Translations under genes and position numbers: made by a program
Notes under the pieces: model-generated
Seen by the model: only the letters and a program-made list of their open reading frames with translations
Told to the model about the DNA's origin: nothing
The model's database searches: none
Shown: positions 44,266-52,624 of the stretch, in pieces
Position numbering within the stretch: the stretch's first letter is position 1
Layout of the letters: each line of letters starts with the position of its first letter
Assembly: GCA_023439045.1 (NCBI GenBank)
Contig: JAEXOY010000001.1
Span: forward strand, 1-59,975
Source of the DNA: Bacillota bacterium
Lineage (GTDB): Bacteria > Bacillota > Clostridia > Acetivibrionales > DSM-1351
Length of the DNA: 59,975 nucleotides
Direction: 5' to 3'

Positions 44266-44827
44266 GAGCATAGGTGCACTTGAGTTTAGGAGTATATGCA
44301 AAGGTATTGAAGTAGCAAATGAAATAGTAAAGATAGCAAGTGTAGAAATAATATATTTCAAAGCCATATGCTCCGGTAAATTTCTAGTAATTGTTACTGG
44401 AGATGAAGGTGAAGTTAACGAGGCTATTGATAGTGGAGAAGATTTGGCGGACAATACTTTGATTGATAGCTTTAGACTGCATGCTATAAGTGAAGCCATT
44501 ATCCATGCGTTCAAAAATAAGTATTTCTATGATGAACCCGTGGATGCAATGGGAATAATGGAAGCCTATAAAGTCTGTGCAGGTATCAAAGCTTTAGATA
44601 GAACGCTGAAGTCTGGGGACGTGCAGCTTGCCAAAATGCAAGTAGCATTTGCTATAGGAGGAAAGTTGGTATTTGTAATAACAGGAAGTATGAGTAGCAT
44701 TGAATATGGTTTAAAAGAGGGTTTATCAGCATTAGATGAGAATGAGAAGGCCCATATTTCAGTAATCAGATCTCCAAGCGAGGATATGGTTGCAAACTTA
44801 TTAAAAAAAGGTAAATACGGAGGATAA
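44258..44827 (+). CDS. pduT: PduT-like tandem BMC (BMC-T) shell protein with pore cysteine
   Basis: A 189-residue protein with two BMC domains (1-88 and 95-180). Domain 1 has YFKAICSGKFLVIVTG, with Cys at residue 38, the same position and context as the cysteine that holds a [4Fe-4S] cluster in the PduT trimer pore. Domain 2 carries MQVAFAIGGKLVFVITGS, again PduT-like. It overlaps eutN by 8 bp. An electron-transfer role through the shell is inferred from PduT. Confidence 0.85.
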   Translation: MGKSIGALEFRSICKGIEVANEIVKIASVEIIYFKAICSGKFLVIVTGDEGEVNEAIDSGEDLADNTLIDSFRLHAISEAIIHAFKNKYFYDEPVDAMGIMEAYKVCAGIKALDRTLKSGDVQLAKMQVAFAIGGKLVFVITGSMSSIEYGLKEGLSALDENEKAHISVIRSPSEDMVANLLKKGKYGG

Positions 44828-44830
44828 ACT

Positions 44831-45922
44831 ATGAGTATTAATGAAATCATTATTTACATCATGGTAATTTTTGCAGCATTAGGTGCATTGGACAGAATAA
44901 TCGGCAATAAGTTTGGATTGGGTGAGAAATTTGAAGAAGGAATTATGGCTATAGGTGCCCTTGCCATATCAATGGTTGGTATAATTGCGCTGGCCCCCGT
45001 AATCGCAAATCTTCTTAAGCCGGTTATAGTTCCTTTATTTGGTTTCTTAGGGGCTGACCCTGCTATGTTTGCAGGAAGCATACTCGCAAATGATATGGGT
45101 GGTGCGCCATTGGCAGAAGCCCTGGCAATAGACCCCAATGCAGGTCTTTTTGGTGGACTAATAGTAGGAGCAATGTTAGGCCCAACTATTGTATTTACAA
45201 TTCCTGTAGCGCTGGGTATTATCCGTGATGAGGATAGAAAGTACCTGGCTACTGGTGTTTTGGCAGGTGTAATAACAATACCTATCGGTTCTTTTGTTGG
45301 GGGACTTATTGCAGGTTTTCCATTAATGATGGTAATAAGAAACCTTATTCCAATAATTATATTTGCAGTTCTAATAGCGTTAGGTCTTTGGAAGTTCGAG
45401 TCTGCAATGGTTAAAGGCTTCACTTACTTTGGTAAATTCGTTGTTGCAGTTATAACACTGGGTTTGGGTGCCGGTATAGTTGAAAAATTAACAGGAATAG
45501 TTCTTATTCCAGGCATGAATCCAATTGAGGAAGGCTTTACAGTTGTTGCAGATATAGCAATAGTTCTTGCTGGTGCATTTCCTTTGGTTTATGTTATTAC
45601 AAAGGTATTCAAAACTCCATTATTGAAGCTTGGAAAACTCTTAGGTATGAACGATGTAGCAGCAGCTGGTTTGGTTGCCAGCTTGGCTAACAGTATTCCG
45701 ATGTTTGGTATGATGAAGGATATGGATAACAGGGGAAAAATACTTAACGTGGCATTTGCTGTATCAGCTGCCTTTGTGTTTGGTGATCACTTGGGCTTTA
45801 CAGCAGGTTTTAACCAAGCAATGATTTTCCCAATGATAGTTGGTAAGCTAGTAGGAGGTATTACAGCCGTATTTGTAGCTATGTTTATAGCTAACAAAAC
45901 TTTAAAGAAGGGAAATGCTTAA
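44831..45922 (+). CDS. eutH: ethanolamine permease EutH
   Basis: A 363-residue membrane protein with about ten helices. Family landmarks are DRIIGNKFGLGEKFEEG, ILANDMGGAPLAEALA, and NSIPMFGMMKDMDNRGK near the C-terminus. It imports protonated ethanolamine at low external concentration. A strong ggagg site precedes the ATG, and the gene nearly overlaps the PduT-like stop. Length matches the usual 360-410. Confidence 0.93.
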   Translation: MSINEIIIYIMVIFAALGALDRIIGNKFGLGEKFEEGIMAIGALAISMVGIIALAPVIANLLKPVIVPLFGFLGADPAMFAGSILANDMGGAPLAEALAIDPNAGLFGGLIVGAMLGPTIVFTIPVALGIIRDEDRKYLATGVLAGVITIPIGSFVGGLIAGFPLMMVIRNLIPIIIFAVLIALGLWKFESAMVKGFTYFGKFVVAVITLGLGAGIVEKLTGIVLIPGMNPIEEGFTVVADIAIVLAGAFPLVYVITKVFKTPLLKLGKLLGMNDVAAAGLVASLANSIPMFGMMKDMDNRGKILNVAFAVSAAFVFGDHLGFTAGFNQAMIFPMIVGKLVGGITAVFVAMFIANKTLKKGNA

Positions 45923-45923
45923 T

Positions 45924-46397
45924 ATGGAAATAGAAAAGGCTACAGTAGAGAGATTGATAAGACAAATTCTATCAGAGAAATTGTCGGGTGTTACAAGTTG
46001 CAATTCAGGTAATGTGGATTTTGTTAGAAGTGTGGCGCCCGGTGGAGTAATGTCTGTCAAGCTTCCCACAGTTAAAGTAGACGAGAGCAACCGACTGGAT
46101 ACAGGGCATTCACAGGATAAGGTTTATACAAAGGATATCTTCACTCTGTCCGAGAGTCCAAGGTTGGGTTGCGGTGTAATGGAAATGACTAGAACAACAT
46201 TTGACTGGACACTAAACTATGATGAAATAGATTATGTCATCGAAGGAAGCCTTAGTATTATTATTAATGGCTCTACTGTAACCGCAGGCCCAGGTGAATT
46301 AATCCTTATACCAAAGGGCTCTAAAATACAGTTCAGCGTTCCCGAATATTCAAGATTTATATATGTGACTTACCCCGCAAATTGGGCAGAAAGCTAA
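45924..46397 (+). CDS. eutQ: EutQ cupin, acetate-kinase-type family
   Basis: A 157-residue protein with a C-terminal RmlC/cupin domain (MTRTTFDWTLNYDEIDYVIE through LILIPKGSKIQF). Salmonella EutQ has acetate-kinase activity and is linked to compartment assembly. Residues 1-20 (MEIEKATVERLIRQILSEKL) are encapsulation-peptide-like. The ATG at 45924 is favoured because the gaaggg site is only 2 nt from the ATG at 45915. It is the last gene of the operon, followed by a terminator. Confidence 0.92.
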   Translation: MEIEKATVERLIRQILSEKLSGVTSCNSGNVDFVRSVAPGGVMSVKLPTVKVDESNRLDTGHSQDKVYTKDIFTLSESPRLGCGVMEMTRTTFDWTLNYDEIDYVIEGSLSIIINGSTVTAGPGELILIPKGSKIQFSVPEYSRFIYVTYPANWAES

Positions 46398-46443
46398 ATT
46401 GATAATAATTTAGGCGATACTAATAAAAAAGATTATAATTAAT

Positions 46444-46482
46444 AATAAGGTGCTACTTTGATGTAGCACCTTATTGTTATTT
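46444..46482 (+). terminator. intrinsic terminator of the eut operon
   Basis: A perfect 13-bp stem (aataaggtgctac and complement) with a 6-nt loop is followed by gttattttatt. It lies 47 bp after eutQ. Confidence 0.85.
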
Positions 46483-46614
46483 TATTTCTTTTCTTTGTGT
46501 GCATTTTCGCTTACCTTAGTTGCATAGTGACCAAGAATAGGTCCTCCGATTCACAACTTATTAAATCCATAATTGGAATATAATTGATTTTTATGTACTC
46601 TTCATATACAATTA

Positions 46615-46642
46615 TTTACATTGATAGCGGTATTGTTATAAA
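46615..46642 (+). promoter_or_regulatory. possible promoter of the acyltransferase gene
   Basis: TTTACA and TATAAA are separated by 16 bp, about 35 bp upstream of the gene. The match is moderate. Confidence 0.4.
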
Positions 46643-46678
46643 AGTTGTAAAACAATTGATATTAAGGGAGTGGACATT

Positions 46679-47935
46679 TTGCAGGCAAATACCGAAACAA
46701 AGTTATTAGGTGCCGACGGACTGAGGGCCATAGCCTGTCTTTTGGTTATATTTCATCACTTTTCACAGAAGATGAATATGTATGAACAAAGTCAGGCGGT
46801 TAGAGATGTAAATCTATTCTTTTTGCAAGGTAATACAGGGGTTAGCATTTTCTTTATCCTCAGCGGTTTTCTTTTATCATATCCTTTTTGGAAAAAGTAT
46901 TTAAGCAATCAGCAGTTTCCAGATATGAGGCAGTATACTCTTAGGCGTGCTGCTAGAATTGTTCCAGGCTATTATGTTGCTATGATTATATGTCTCATAG
47001 CAGTAATAGTCATACAACTTCCTGTAGAATACTTATGGCAAAGGTTTGCAGCCGGAATGACCTTTACTGCAGGCTTTAGCTATAAAACATTTTTTCCATC
47101 CGAAATAAACTCACCCTTTTGGTCCATAAGCTTTGAGGTTTTCTCATACTGCCTAATGCCTGTATTTATGTTATTTCTTTTTATGCTTACAAATAAGAAA
47201 AGAAGCTTTTTGAAGGCTATTATATATTGGGCAGGTGTACTGGCGGCTATACTGCTGCTGAACAGACTTGTTCATACTTACCTAACACCCGATCAAATGA
47301 GAAGGGGTTGGGAGTTTGGTTCTGTAGGGGGTGCAAAATACTGGATGCCAAACTATAATCCTCTGGGCTTCTTTGCACATTTTGTTTTTGGAATTTTTGC
47401 TGCAGGATTTACAGCATATTTAACCAAAATACCTGATAAGCTAAAAAAGGTAAACAGATTCCTTATAATAGATATTGTAGCATTATTAATGCTTATTTCT
47501 GCAGGATATTTAATTTACATAATGAGAAATTCAAGAGATTTTAGTTTTAGTTTTCAAAACCAGCCATATTACTTTCCAACCTTTCAGTTTTTGGTTGCTT
47601 TTGCACTGGCGCTACTACCGTTTACAAGGATAGTAAACAGGGTGCTGGACAACGCTTTTTTCAAGCTTACAGCAAAGCTGTCTTTCGGACTGTACCTGTG
47701 GCATTATACAATTATGTTCTTTGTTACTCAGTATATAGCAAAGGACTATGTATATGGAGGAATTAGTGATATCACTAAATTGCTGGTTATAAATGCAAGT
47801 GTACTGGCAGTATCGTATGTTATTGCAGCAATATCATACAAGTTCCTTGAAAAGCCTATTTTAGATTGGTCACATGGTATAAAGTTCGAAAATAAGTACC
47901 AAAACAAAGATTTATATAATGCGATAGAAAAATAG
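46679..47935 (+). CDS. acyltransferase-3 (OafA/YrhL-type) membrane protein
   Basis: A 418-residue protein with about ten helices that transfers acyl groups to sugars or lipids at the membrane. Family signatures are GADGLRAIACLLVIFHHF (catalytic His region), GVSIFFILSGFLLSYPFW and the R-R-x-x-R-I-x-PGYY stretch at about 97-105. TTG at 46679 is 8 nt after aaggga; the GTG at 46670 overlaps it. It stands alone between two transcription signals, with no nearby polysaccharide operon, so the acceptor is unknown. Confidence 0.85.
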   Translation: MQANTETKLLGADGLRAIACLLVIFHHFSQKMNMYEQSQAVRDVNLFFLQGNTGVSIFFILSGFLLSYPFWKKYLSNQQFPDMRQYTLRRAARIVPGYYVAMIICLIAVIVIQLPVEYLWQRFAAGMTFTAGFSYKTFFPSEINSPFWSISFEVFSYCLMPVFMLFLFMLTNKKRSFLKAIIYWAGVLAAILLLNRLVHTYLTPDQMRRGWEFGSVGGAKYWMPNYNPLGFFAHFVFGIFAAGFTAYLTKIPDKLKKVNRFLIIDIVALLMLISAGYLIYIMRNSRDFSFSFQNQPYYFPTFQFLVAFALALLPFTRIVNRVLDNAFFKLTAKLSFGLYLWHYTIMFFVTQYIAKDYVYGGISDITKLLVINASVLAVSYVIAAISYKFLEKPILDWSHGIKFENKYQNKDLYNAIEK

Positions 47936-48071
47936 TATAATTTCGCTTCATATTATGTACAAGAAAATCTGTGTAAAGATTAGTTTAGTTTTAGTCTACA
48001 GCAAGAAAGCTCTTTTTAGTGTAAACATAAGAAAACTTAGTTATAATATAATTAAGTTTTTTTCTTAAGGA

Positions 48072-48989
48072 GTGATAATTATACTAATATCTATAGTTAT
48101 AGGATTTATTGTACTTATTGTGGCTATTATTTGCTTAGCTGCCCTCTATTTTACATTCAAGGTTATTTCGCCTGTAACGAGTAGCTATGAAGCTTCGCTT
48201 GAATACGAATTAAATAACAATAGAATAACAAAGCAATTACTTGAAAAGTATAATAAAAAGGAAATAGAGATTGTATCGAAGTTTGGCTACAATCTCTATG
48301 GATGGTTTTTTGAAGCTGAAAATTCATTAAAAACGGTGGTAATCTGCCATGGAATAACCTGTAATGTAATAAGCTCTCTTAAGTATATGGAGTTATTCCG
48401 AAAAAGGGGCTACAATGTTCTAATATATGATCATAGAAACCATGGTAGAAGCGGTGGAAAGTACACCACTTTTGGTCATTATGAGAAGTACGATTTGCAG
48501 TCGTGGGTTGACTGGATATATGAGAGATATGGTAATGTCGCAAAGGTTGGAACCTTGGGGGAATCATTAGGGGCTATAGTGGCTCTGCAAAATACTGCTA
48601 TAGATGACAGATTAGCTTTCTGCGTAGCGGATTGCGCTGCCTCTGATTTGTTTTCACTCCTAAAGTATAGGCTAAAGGTTGAATACCATTTACCAGCATT
48701 TCCACTTTTACAAGTTTCAAGCTTTTTATGCTGGCTAATAACTGGTATGTCCTACTATAAAGTCTCACCAATACAAGCTATAAAAACGGTTAACACCCCA
48801 ATATTTTTTGTTCATGGTGCAGAAGACACATATATTCCTACAAAAATGAGCAAACAAATGTATGAGGTTAAAAAGGGACTAAAGAAAATTTATATAGCAG
48901 AGGGTGCAGGGCATGCTACAAGCTTGATTACCGATAGTACAGAGTATGAAAAACAGCTCAATGATTTCCTCAATATGATAAACTTCTGA
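48072..48989 (+). CDS. membrane-anchored alpha/beta hydrolase
   Basis: A 305-residue protein with an N-terminal membrane helix (about 3-28) and a serine-hydrolase fold. It has VICHGIT (oxyanion strand), DHRNHGRSGG, nucleophile elbow GESLGA, acid region HGAEDTYIP and catalytic His in GAGHAT. The most similar type is the YqkD/BAAT-like lipase-esterase group. The GTG at 48072 lies on the aaggag site, so the true start may be a rare ATT (48078) or ATA (48081). Substrate unknown. Confidence 0.82.
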   Translation: MIIILISIVIGFIVLIVAIICLAALYFTFKVISPVTSSYEASLEYELNNNRITKQLLEKYNKKEIEIVSKFGYNLYGWFFEAENSLKTVVICHGITCNVISSLKYMELFRKRGYNVLIYDHRNHGRSGGKYTTFGHYEKYDLQSWVDWIYERYGNVAKVGTLGESLGAIVALQNTAIDDRLAFCVADCAASDLFSLLKYRLKVEYHLPAFPLLQVSSFLCWLITGMSYYKVSPIQAIKTVNTPIFFVHGAEDTYIPTKMSKQMYEVKKGLKKIYIAEGAGHATSLITDSTEYEKQLNDFLNMINF

Positions 48990-49046
48990 AAATAGCAATA
49001 ACTGGCATTATTATAAATAATATAAAAGATATTCAATTAATAGGGA

Positions 49047-49075
49047 TTGACTATATTTTACTTTTCTATTATAAT
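49047..49075 (+). promoter_or_regulatory. strong sigma-A promoter of the V-ATPase operon
   Basis: TTGACT and a perfect TATAAT are separated by 17 bp. Transcription starting near 49082 leaves a leader of about 185 nt. Confidence 0.8.
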
Positions 49076-49146
49076 TTTTTTGACACTTTAATAAAAATCT
49101 GGTTGGGCAATGTATATAGTATTATTGCTTTCAAGGTTTCTACTTC

Positions 49147-49190
49147 TAGGGCGGGGAGGTTTTCTCATGCCCTATTATTATATCAGGGCA
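49147..49190 (+). promoter_or_regulatory. structured element in the V-ATPase leader
   Basis: Within an AT-rich leader, tagggc (49147-49152) can pair with gcccta (49169-49174) around ggggaggttttctcat. Alternatively, tgccct (49168-49173) can pair with agggca (49185-49190). The two hairpins are mutually exclusive. A riboswitch or other sensor is possible. Confidence 0.45.
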
Positions 49191-49268
49191 TTAAGAATTC
49201 TTTTATACAATTTAATTAGTGAATAGCTTTTACAAAATTGAGGAATTGTACTATTGGAGGTGATATCA

Positions 49269-49589
49269 ATGGCACTTGAAGCAATTACCATCATAAGGGA
49301 GGCAGAAAAGCAGGCTGAGAATATTGTTATTGAAGCTCATCAGGAAGCTAGAAAAATACTTAAAGAAGCGGGCCTTCAATGTGAAAGACTTCTAGAGGAT
49401 GCAGTTCTAGAGGGTGAAAAGCAGGCACGTCTATTACTAGTTACTGCTGAAAATGCTGCAAAAGAAGATTCACAAAGTACTAGAGAAAAAAATCAGAATT
49501 CTGATGCGGAAGCTATCGAACATGCTCAGAACAGACTGGATGCAGTAGCTCAGTTTCTGGTAGAAAGGATTGTGATGCAGTGGCAATAG
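49269..49589 (+). CDS. ntpF: V-type ATPase peripheral-stalk subunit (G/H type)
   Basis: A 106-residue, almost entirely helical protein rich in Ala, Glu, Gln and Arg (AITIIREAEKQAENIVIEAH). This matches the coiled-coil stalk subunit at the head of V-ATPase operons (NtpF in Enterococcus hirae). The ATG at 49269 has a ggaggtgat site. It overlaps the subunit I gene by 10 bp. Confidence 0.85.
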   Translation: MALEAITIIREAEKQAENIVIEAHQEARKILKEAGLQCERLLEDAVLEGEKQARLLLVTAENAAKEDSQSTREKNQNSDAEAIEHAQNRLDAVAQFLVERIVMQWQ

Positions 49590-51538
49590 TTGACATGAAC
49601 AAATTGTCCCTGATAGCACTAAACAGGGATAAAAACAGAATAATTGACCTTCTTATGAAAATGGGTGTTTGTGAAGTAGTAAGCAGTCAAGATAGGCTTT
49701 CTGTTCCAGAGTGGTCTCAAGTAGTGTCATCTGATGATCGTTCATATGAGATATCAGATATTGCAGATAAAATGGAGAAAGTAAGCTTTGCCCTGGACTA
49801 TTTGGAACAGTTTGATACCTCAAAAAAACCATTGTTTTTCTATAAAAGAAGGATTACTGAAAAAGAAGTAAGTGACTTAATAAATAAAAGCGAAGATTTG
49901 TGGGAAGTAGTAAATACCATTATTGCAGCAGACGAAAAAATGTCACAGTTAAAATCGCAAAGTAATAGACTAAATAATGTTATTACCTCTCTAATGCCAT
50001 GGAAATCGCTAGATGTACCTCTAAACATTCAAAGTACAAATACATCTATTGTAAGCCTTGGAGTAATCCCGTCAGCAATGAACGCTGAGGTTTTTATTAA
50101 AGAAATACAAGAAAAGTCACAGCTTGTTCACGTCGAAAAGGTTAATTCAGATAGTGAGCAAAATTATCTATTCATAGTATATGAAAAAAGTCAGGAAGAA
50201 TTAATTTCACCTGTACTAAAAGAGTATGGCTTTTCTAAAGTTAGTTTTAAAGAATATGAGGATAATGCCAATAATACCATTCAAAATGCCAAAAATAGTA
50301 TTGATACAATAAAAGAGCAACTATCAGAAGCTGAGAATACTATTAAGGGTTTAGTTGATTACAAGAGTAATCTAGAAGTATTGCATGATTGGCTTGCTAC
50401 AAAAATGGCAGGAGAAGAAGCACTTGATAAGCTGCTGACAACTGATAAGGCATTTTTCCTGGAAGGTTGGGTGCCAAAGAAGCTTAAGCAAACAATTGAA
50501 AAGGCGCTCACTGAAAGCTTTGATTGTATGGTGCAAATAGAAGAACCTACCGATGAGGATGAAGTTCCTGTTTTGCTAGAAAATAATGGTTTTTCTCAAT
50601 CGGTGGAGTCTATTACGGATATGTATAGCACTCCAAGCTACAAGGAAATTGATCCTAATACTATAATGGCCCCATTTTTTGTGCTGTTTTTTGGGTTGAT
50701 GCTAAGTGACGGAGGCTATGGCCTGCTAATGACACTGGCCTGCGGAATAATATTGTGGAAAGTTAAGCTTGAGAATAGCATGAGAAAATTCTTTAAACTT
50801 ATGTTTTTCTGTGGAATTTCTACGGTGTTTTGGGGTGCAATGTTTGGTGGCTGGTTTGGTATTGCATCGCTTTCAAAGTACGGTATATGGTTTAACCCTG
50901 TTGAGGACCCAGAGGAATTGCTAAAATGGTCATTGCTTTTTGGTATAATCCATATTTTTGTCGGACTTGGTGTAAGAGGTGCAAACTATATCAGAAAGAA
51001 GCAATATCTTGATGTGTTGTTTGACGTTGTTTTCTGGTATATATTCTTCGGTGGATTTGCATTATTTGTTCTGCCATATGCTCCAAAGATTAATGCTGCA
51101 GATGTCCAAGGATTAGTTGAGATTGGCAAGTACATGCTGATAATTGGTGCAGTATTATTAATAGCAACTCAGGGAAGAAATAAGAAGGGATTGTTTGGCA
51201 AGCTTATTGGTGGAGTATCAAGTATGTATGACCTTATAAGTTTTATGAGCGATGTTCTCTCATATTCAAGATTGCTAGCCCTCGGGCTTGCAACCTCAGT
51301 TATTGCTTCTATTGTAAACGATATGAGTATGATGGTTGGATACAGTGGAATTAAGTTTATTGGTTTTGTAGCTGTGTTGTTGATAGGACATACATTTAAT
51401 TTTGCAATTAATGCGTTGGGTGCTTATGTGCACTCTTCCAGACTTCAGTATATTGAGTTTTTTGGTAAGTTTTATACCGGTGGTGGTGTAGCGTTTGAGG
51501 CGCTAAAAGCAGATACAAAATATATAACGATTATTTAG
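49580..51538 (+). CDS. ntpI: V-type ATPase subunit I (a-type stator)
   Basis: A 652-residue protein. The N-terminal soluble half (1-350) has coiled-coil segments linking to the stalk; the C-terminal half has about seven helices forming the ion half-channels. The essential Arg region reads FMSDVLSYSRLLALGLATSV, and APFFVLFFGLMLSDGGYG marks the first helix. GTG start overlapping the previous gene. Length is normal for bacterial subunit I. Confidence 0.94.
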   Translation: MAIVDMNKLSLIALNRDKNRIIDLLMKMGVCEVVSSQDRLSVPEWSQVVSSDDRSYEISDIADKMEKVSFALDYLEQFDTSKKPLFFYKRRITEKEVSDLINKSEDLWEVVNTIIAADEKMSQLKSQSNRLNNVITSLMPWKSLDVPLNIQSTNTSIVSLGVIPSAMNAEVFIKEIQEKSQLVHVEKVNSDSEQNYLFIVYEKSQEELISPVLKEYGFSKVSFKEYEDNANNTIQNAKNSIDTIKEQLSEAENTIKGLVDYKSNLEVLHDWLATKMAGEEALDKLLTTDKAFFLEGWVPKKLKQTIEKALTESFDCMVQIEEPTDEDEVPVLLENNGFSQSVESITDMYSTPSYKEIDPNTIMAPFFVLFFGLMLSDGGYGLLMTLACGIILWKVKLENSMRKFFKLMFFCGISTVFWGAMFGGWFGIASLSKYGIWFNPVEDPEELLKWSLLFGIIHIFVGLGVRGANYIRKKQYLDVLFDVVFWYIFFGGFALFVLPYAPKINAADVQGLVEIGKYMLIIGAVLLIATQGRNKKGLFGKLIGGVSSMYDLISFMSDVLSYSRLLALGLATSVIASIVNDMSMMVGYSGIKFIGFVAVLLIGHTFNFAINALGAYVHSSRLQYIEFFGKFYTGGGVAFEALKADTKYITII

Positions 51539-51551
51539 GAGGTAAGTAATT

Positions 51552-52016
51552 ATGGAATTTTTGAACTTTTTGGGAGGCAGCTTTTGGGCAATTCTTGGTG
51601 CTGCAGTAGCATTTTTTGTAGCAGGTCTTGGTTCATCAAAGGGTGTTGGTATAGCAGGACAGGCCGGTGCAGGTGTGCTGACGGAAAATCCTAAACTATT
51701 TGGTCCTGTTATGGTTCTAGAAGCATTGCCTAGTACACAGGCTATTTATGGCTTCGTTATAGCGTTTCTTATTCTCGGAAAGATATCTCCTGATTTATCA
51801 GTTCCAGCCGGAGCAAGTCTGTTTATAGCAGGTCTTCCAGTTGGTATAGTTGGATATCTCTCAGGAGTTTATCAGGGTAAGGTTTCAGCAGCTGGTATTA
51901 ACATGGTTGCAAAGCGTCCTGACGGTATGGTAAGAGGTATAGTTTTGGCACTTATGGTTGAAATGTTCGCTATCATAGCATTTATTGTATCTATACTGAT
52001 GATTGGGAAGGTATAG
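51552..52016 (+). CDS. ntpK: V-type ATPase subunit K (Na+-type rotor ring)
   Basis: A 154-residue four-helix protein formed by a doubled hairpin; it builds the rotor ring. The ion site set of E. hirae NtpK (Leu61, Thr64, Gln65, Tyr68, Gln110, Glu139) is present with a constant shift of two: Leu59, Thr62, Gln63, Tyr66, Gln108 and Glu137 (ALPSTQAIYG, VYQGK, LMVEMFA). This predicts Na+ rather than H+ coupling. A taggaggtaag site precedes the ATG. Confidence 0.94.
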   Translation: MEFLNFLGGSFWAILGAAVAFFVAGLGSSKGVGIAGQAGAGVLTENPKLFGPVMVLEALPSTQAIYGFVIAFLILGKISPDLSVPAGASLFIAGLPVGIVGYLSGVYQGKVSAAGINMVAKRPDGMVRGIVLALMVEMFAIIAFIVSILMIGKV

Positions 52017-52019
52017 TTT

Positions 52020-52622
52020 ATGGCTGGTATAGACAAAATCAAAGAAAGTATTTTGGACGAGGCCAATAAAAAGGCTAACCAGATTAAGAGTGATGCGCAG
52101 GCACAAGCTGCAACAATGATTAAAGCTGCTCAGCAAAAGGCAGATGAGAGAAAGCTTGGAATTATTGAAAAGGCAAAGGTTGAGGTGGCTCAGATTGAAA
52201 AAAGAGTACACGCTGCTGCATTACTCGATTCAAAAAAGGATAGACAAAAAACCAGACAGGGTGTGGTAGAACAGGTTTTTTCTGCTACCTTGGATAAGCT
52301 ATGCAATCTGCCTAGGGAGCAGTATATTGAGACTGCAGCAGCAATGGCAGCTAAGCTCATTGAAACTGGCAGGGAAGAAGTAGTGCTCTCAGAAAAGGAT
52401 AGAAGTGAAATAGGCCAGCAGCTTGTGGATAGAATTAATCAAAAAATAAATGCTGGGACAATCACTCTTGCAGCGGATTCAGCTAATATCAAGGGCGGCT
52501 TTTTGCTGAGAAGCGGAAATATTGAAATAAATAGTTCCTTTGAAACAATTATTAGAATGAAGAAGGATCAGCTTGAAGCAGAGGTTTACAAAATGCTATT
52601 TGGAGGCAGCAAGGAGGGGTGA
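52020..52622 (+). CDS. ntpE: V-type ATPase subunit E (peripheral stalk)
   Basis: A 200-residue protein: a long N-terminal helix (IKESILDEANKKANQIKSDA onward) that pairs with the G/H stalk subunit, and a globular C-terminal half ending KMLFGGSKEG. Order and length match bacterial subunit E. It starts 3 bp after ntpK and overlaps the ribosome site of ntpC. Confidence 0.9.
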   Translation: MAGIDKIKESILDEANKKANQIKSDAQAQAATMIKAAQQKADERKLGIIEKAKVEVAQIEKRVHAAALLDSKKDRQKTRQGVVEQVFSATLDKLCNLPREQYIETAAAMAAKLIETGREEVVLSEKDRSEIGQQLVDRINQKINAGTITLAADSANIKGGFLLRSGNIEINSSFETIIRMKKDQLEAEVYKMLFGGSKEG

Positions 52623-52624
52623 GT

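Noticed and set aside
44854..45423. 189-codon minus-strand frame within eutH
   Set aside because: It lies entirely antisense to a clear EutH coding sequence and has no ribosome site or recognisable domain.
49080..49120. Second promoter TTGACA upstream of the V-ATPase operon
   Set aside because: The nearest -10-like hexamer is 27 bp away, too far for sigma-A; the TTGACT/TATAAT pair just upstream is much better.
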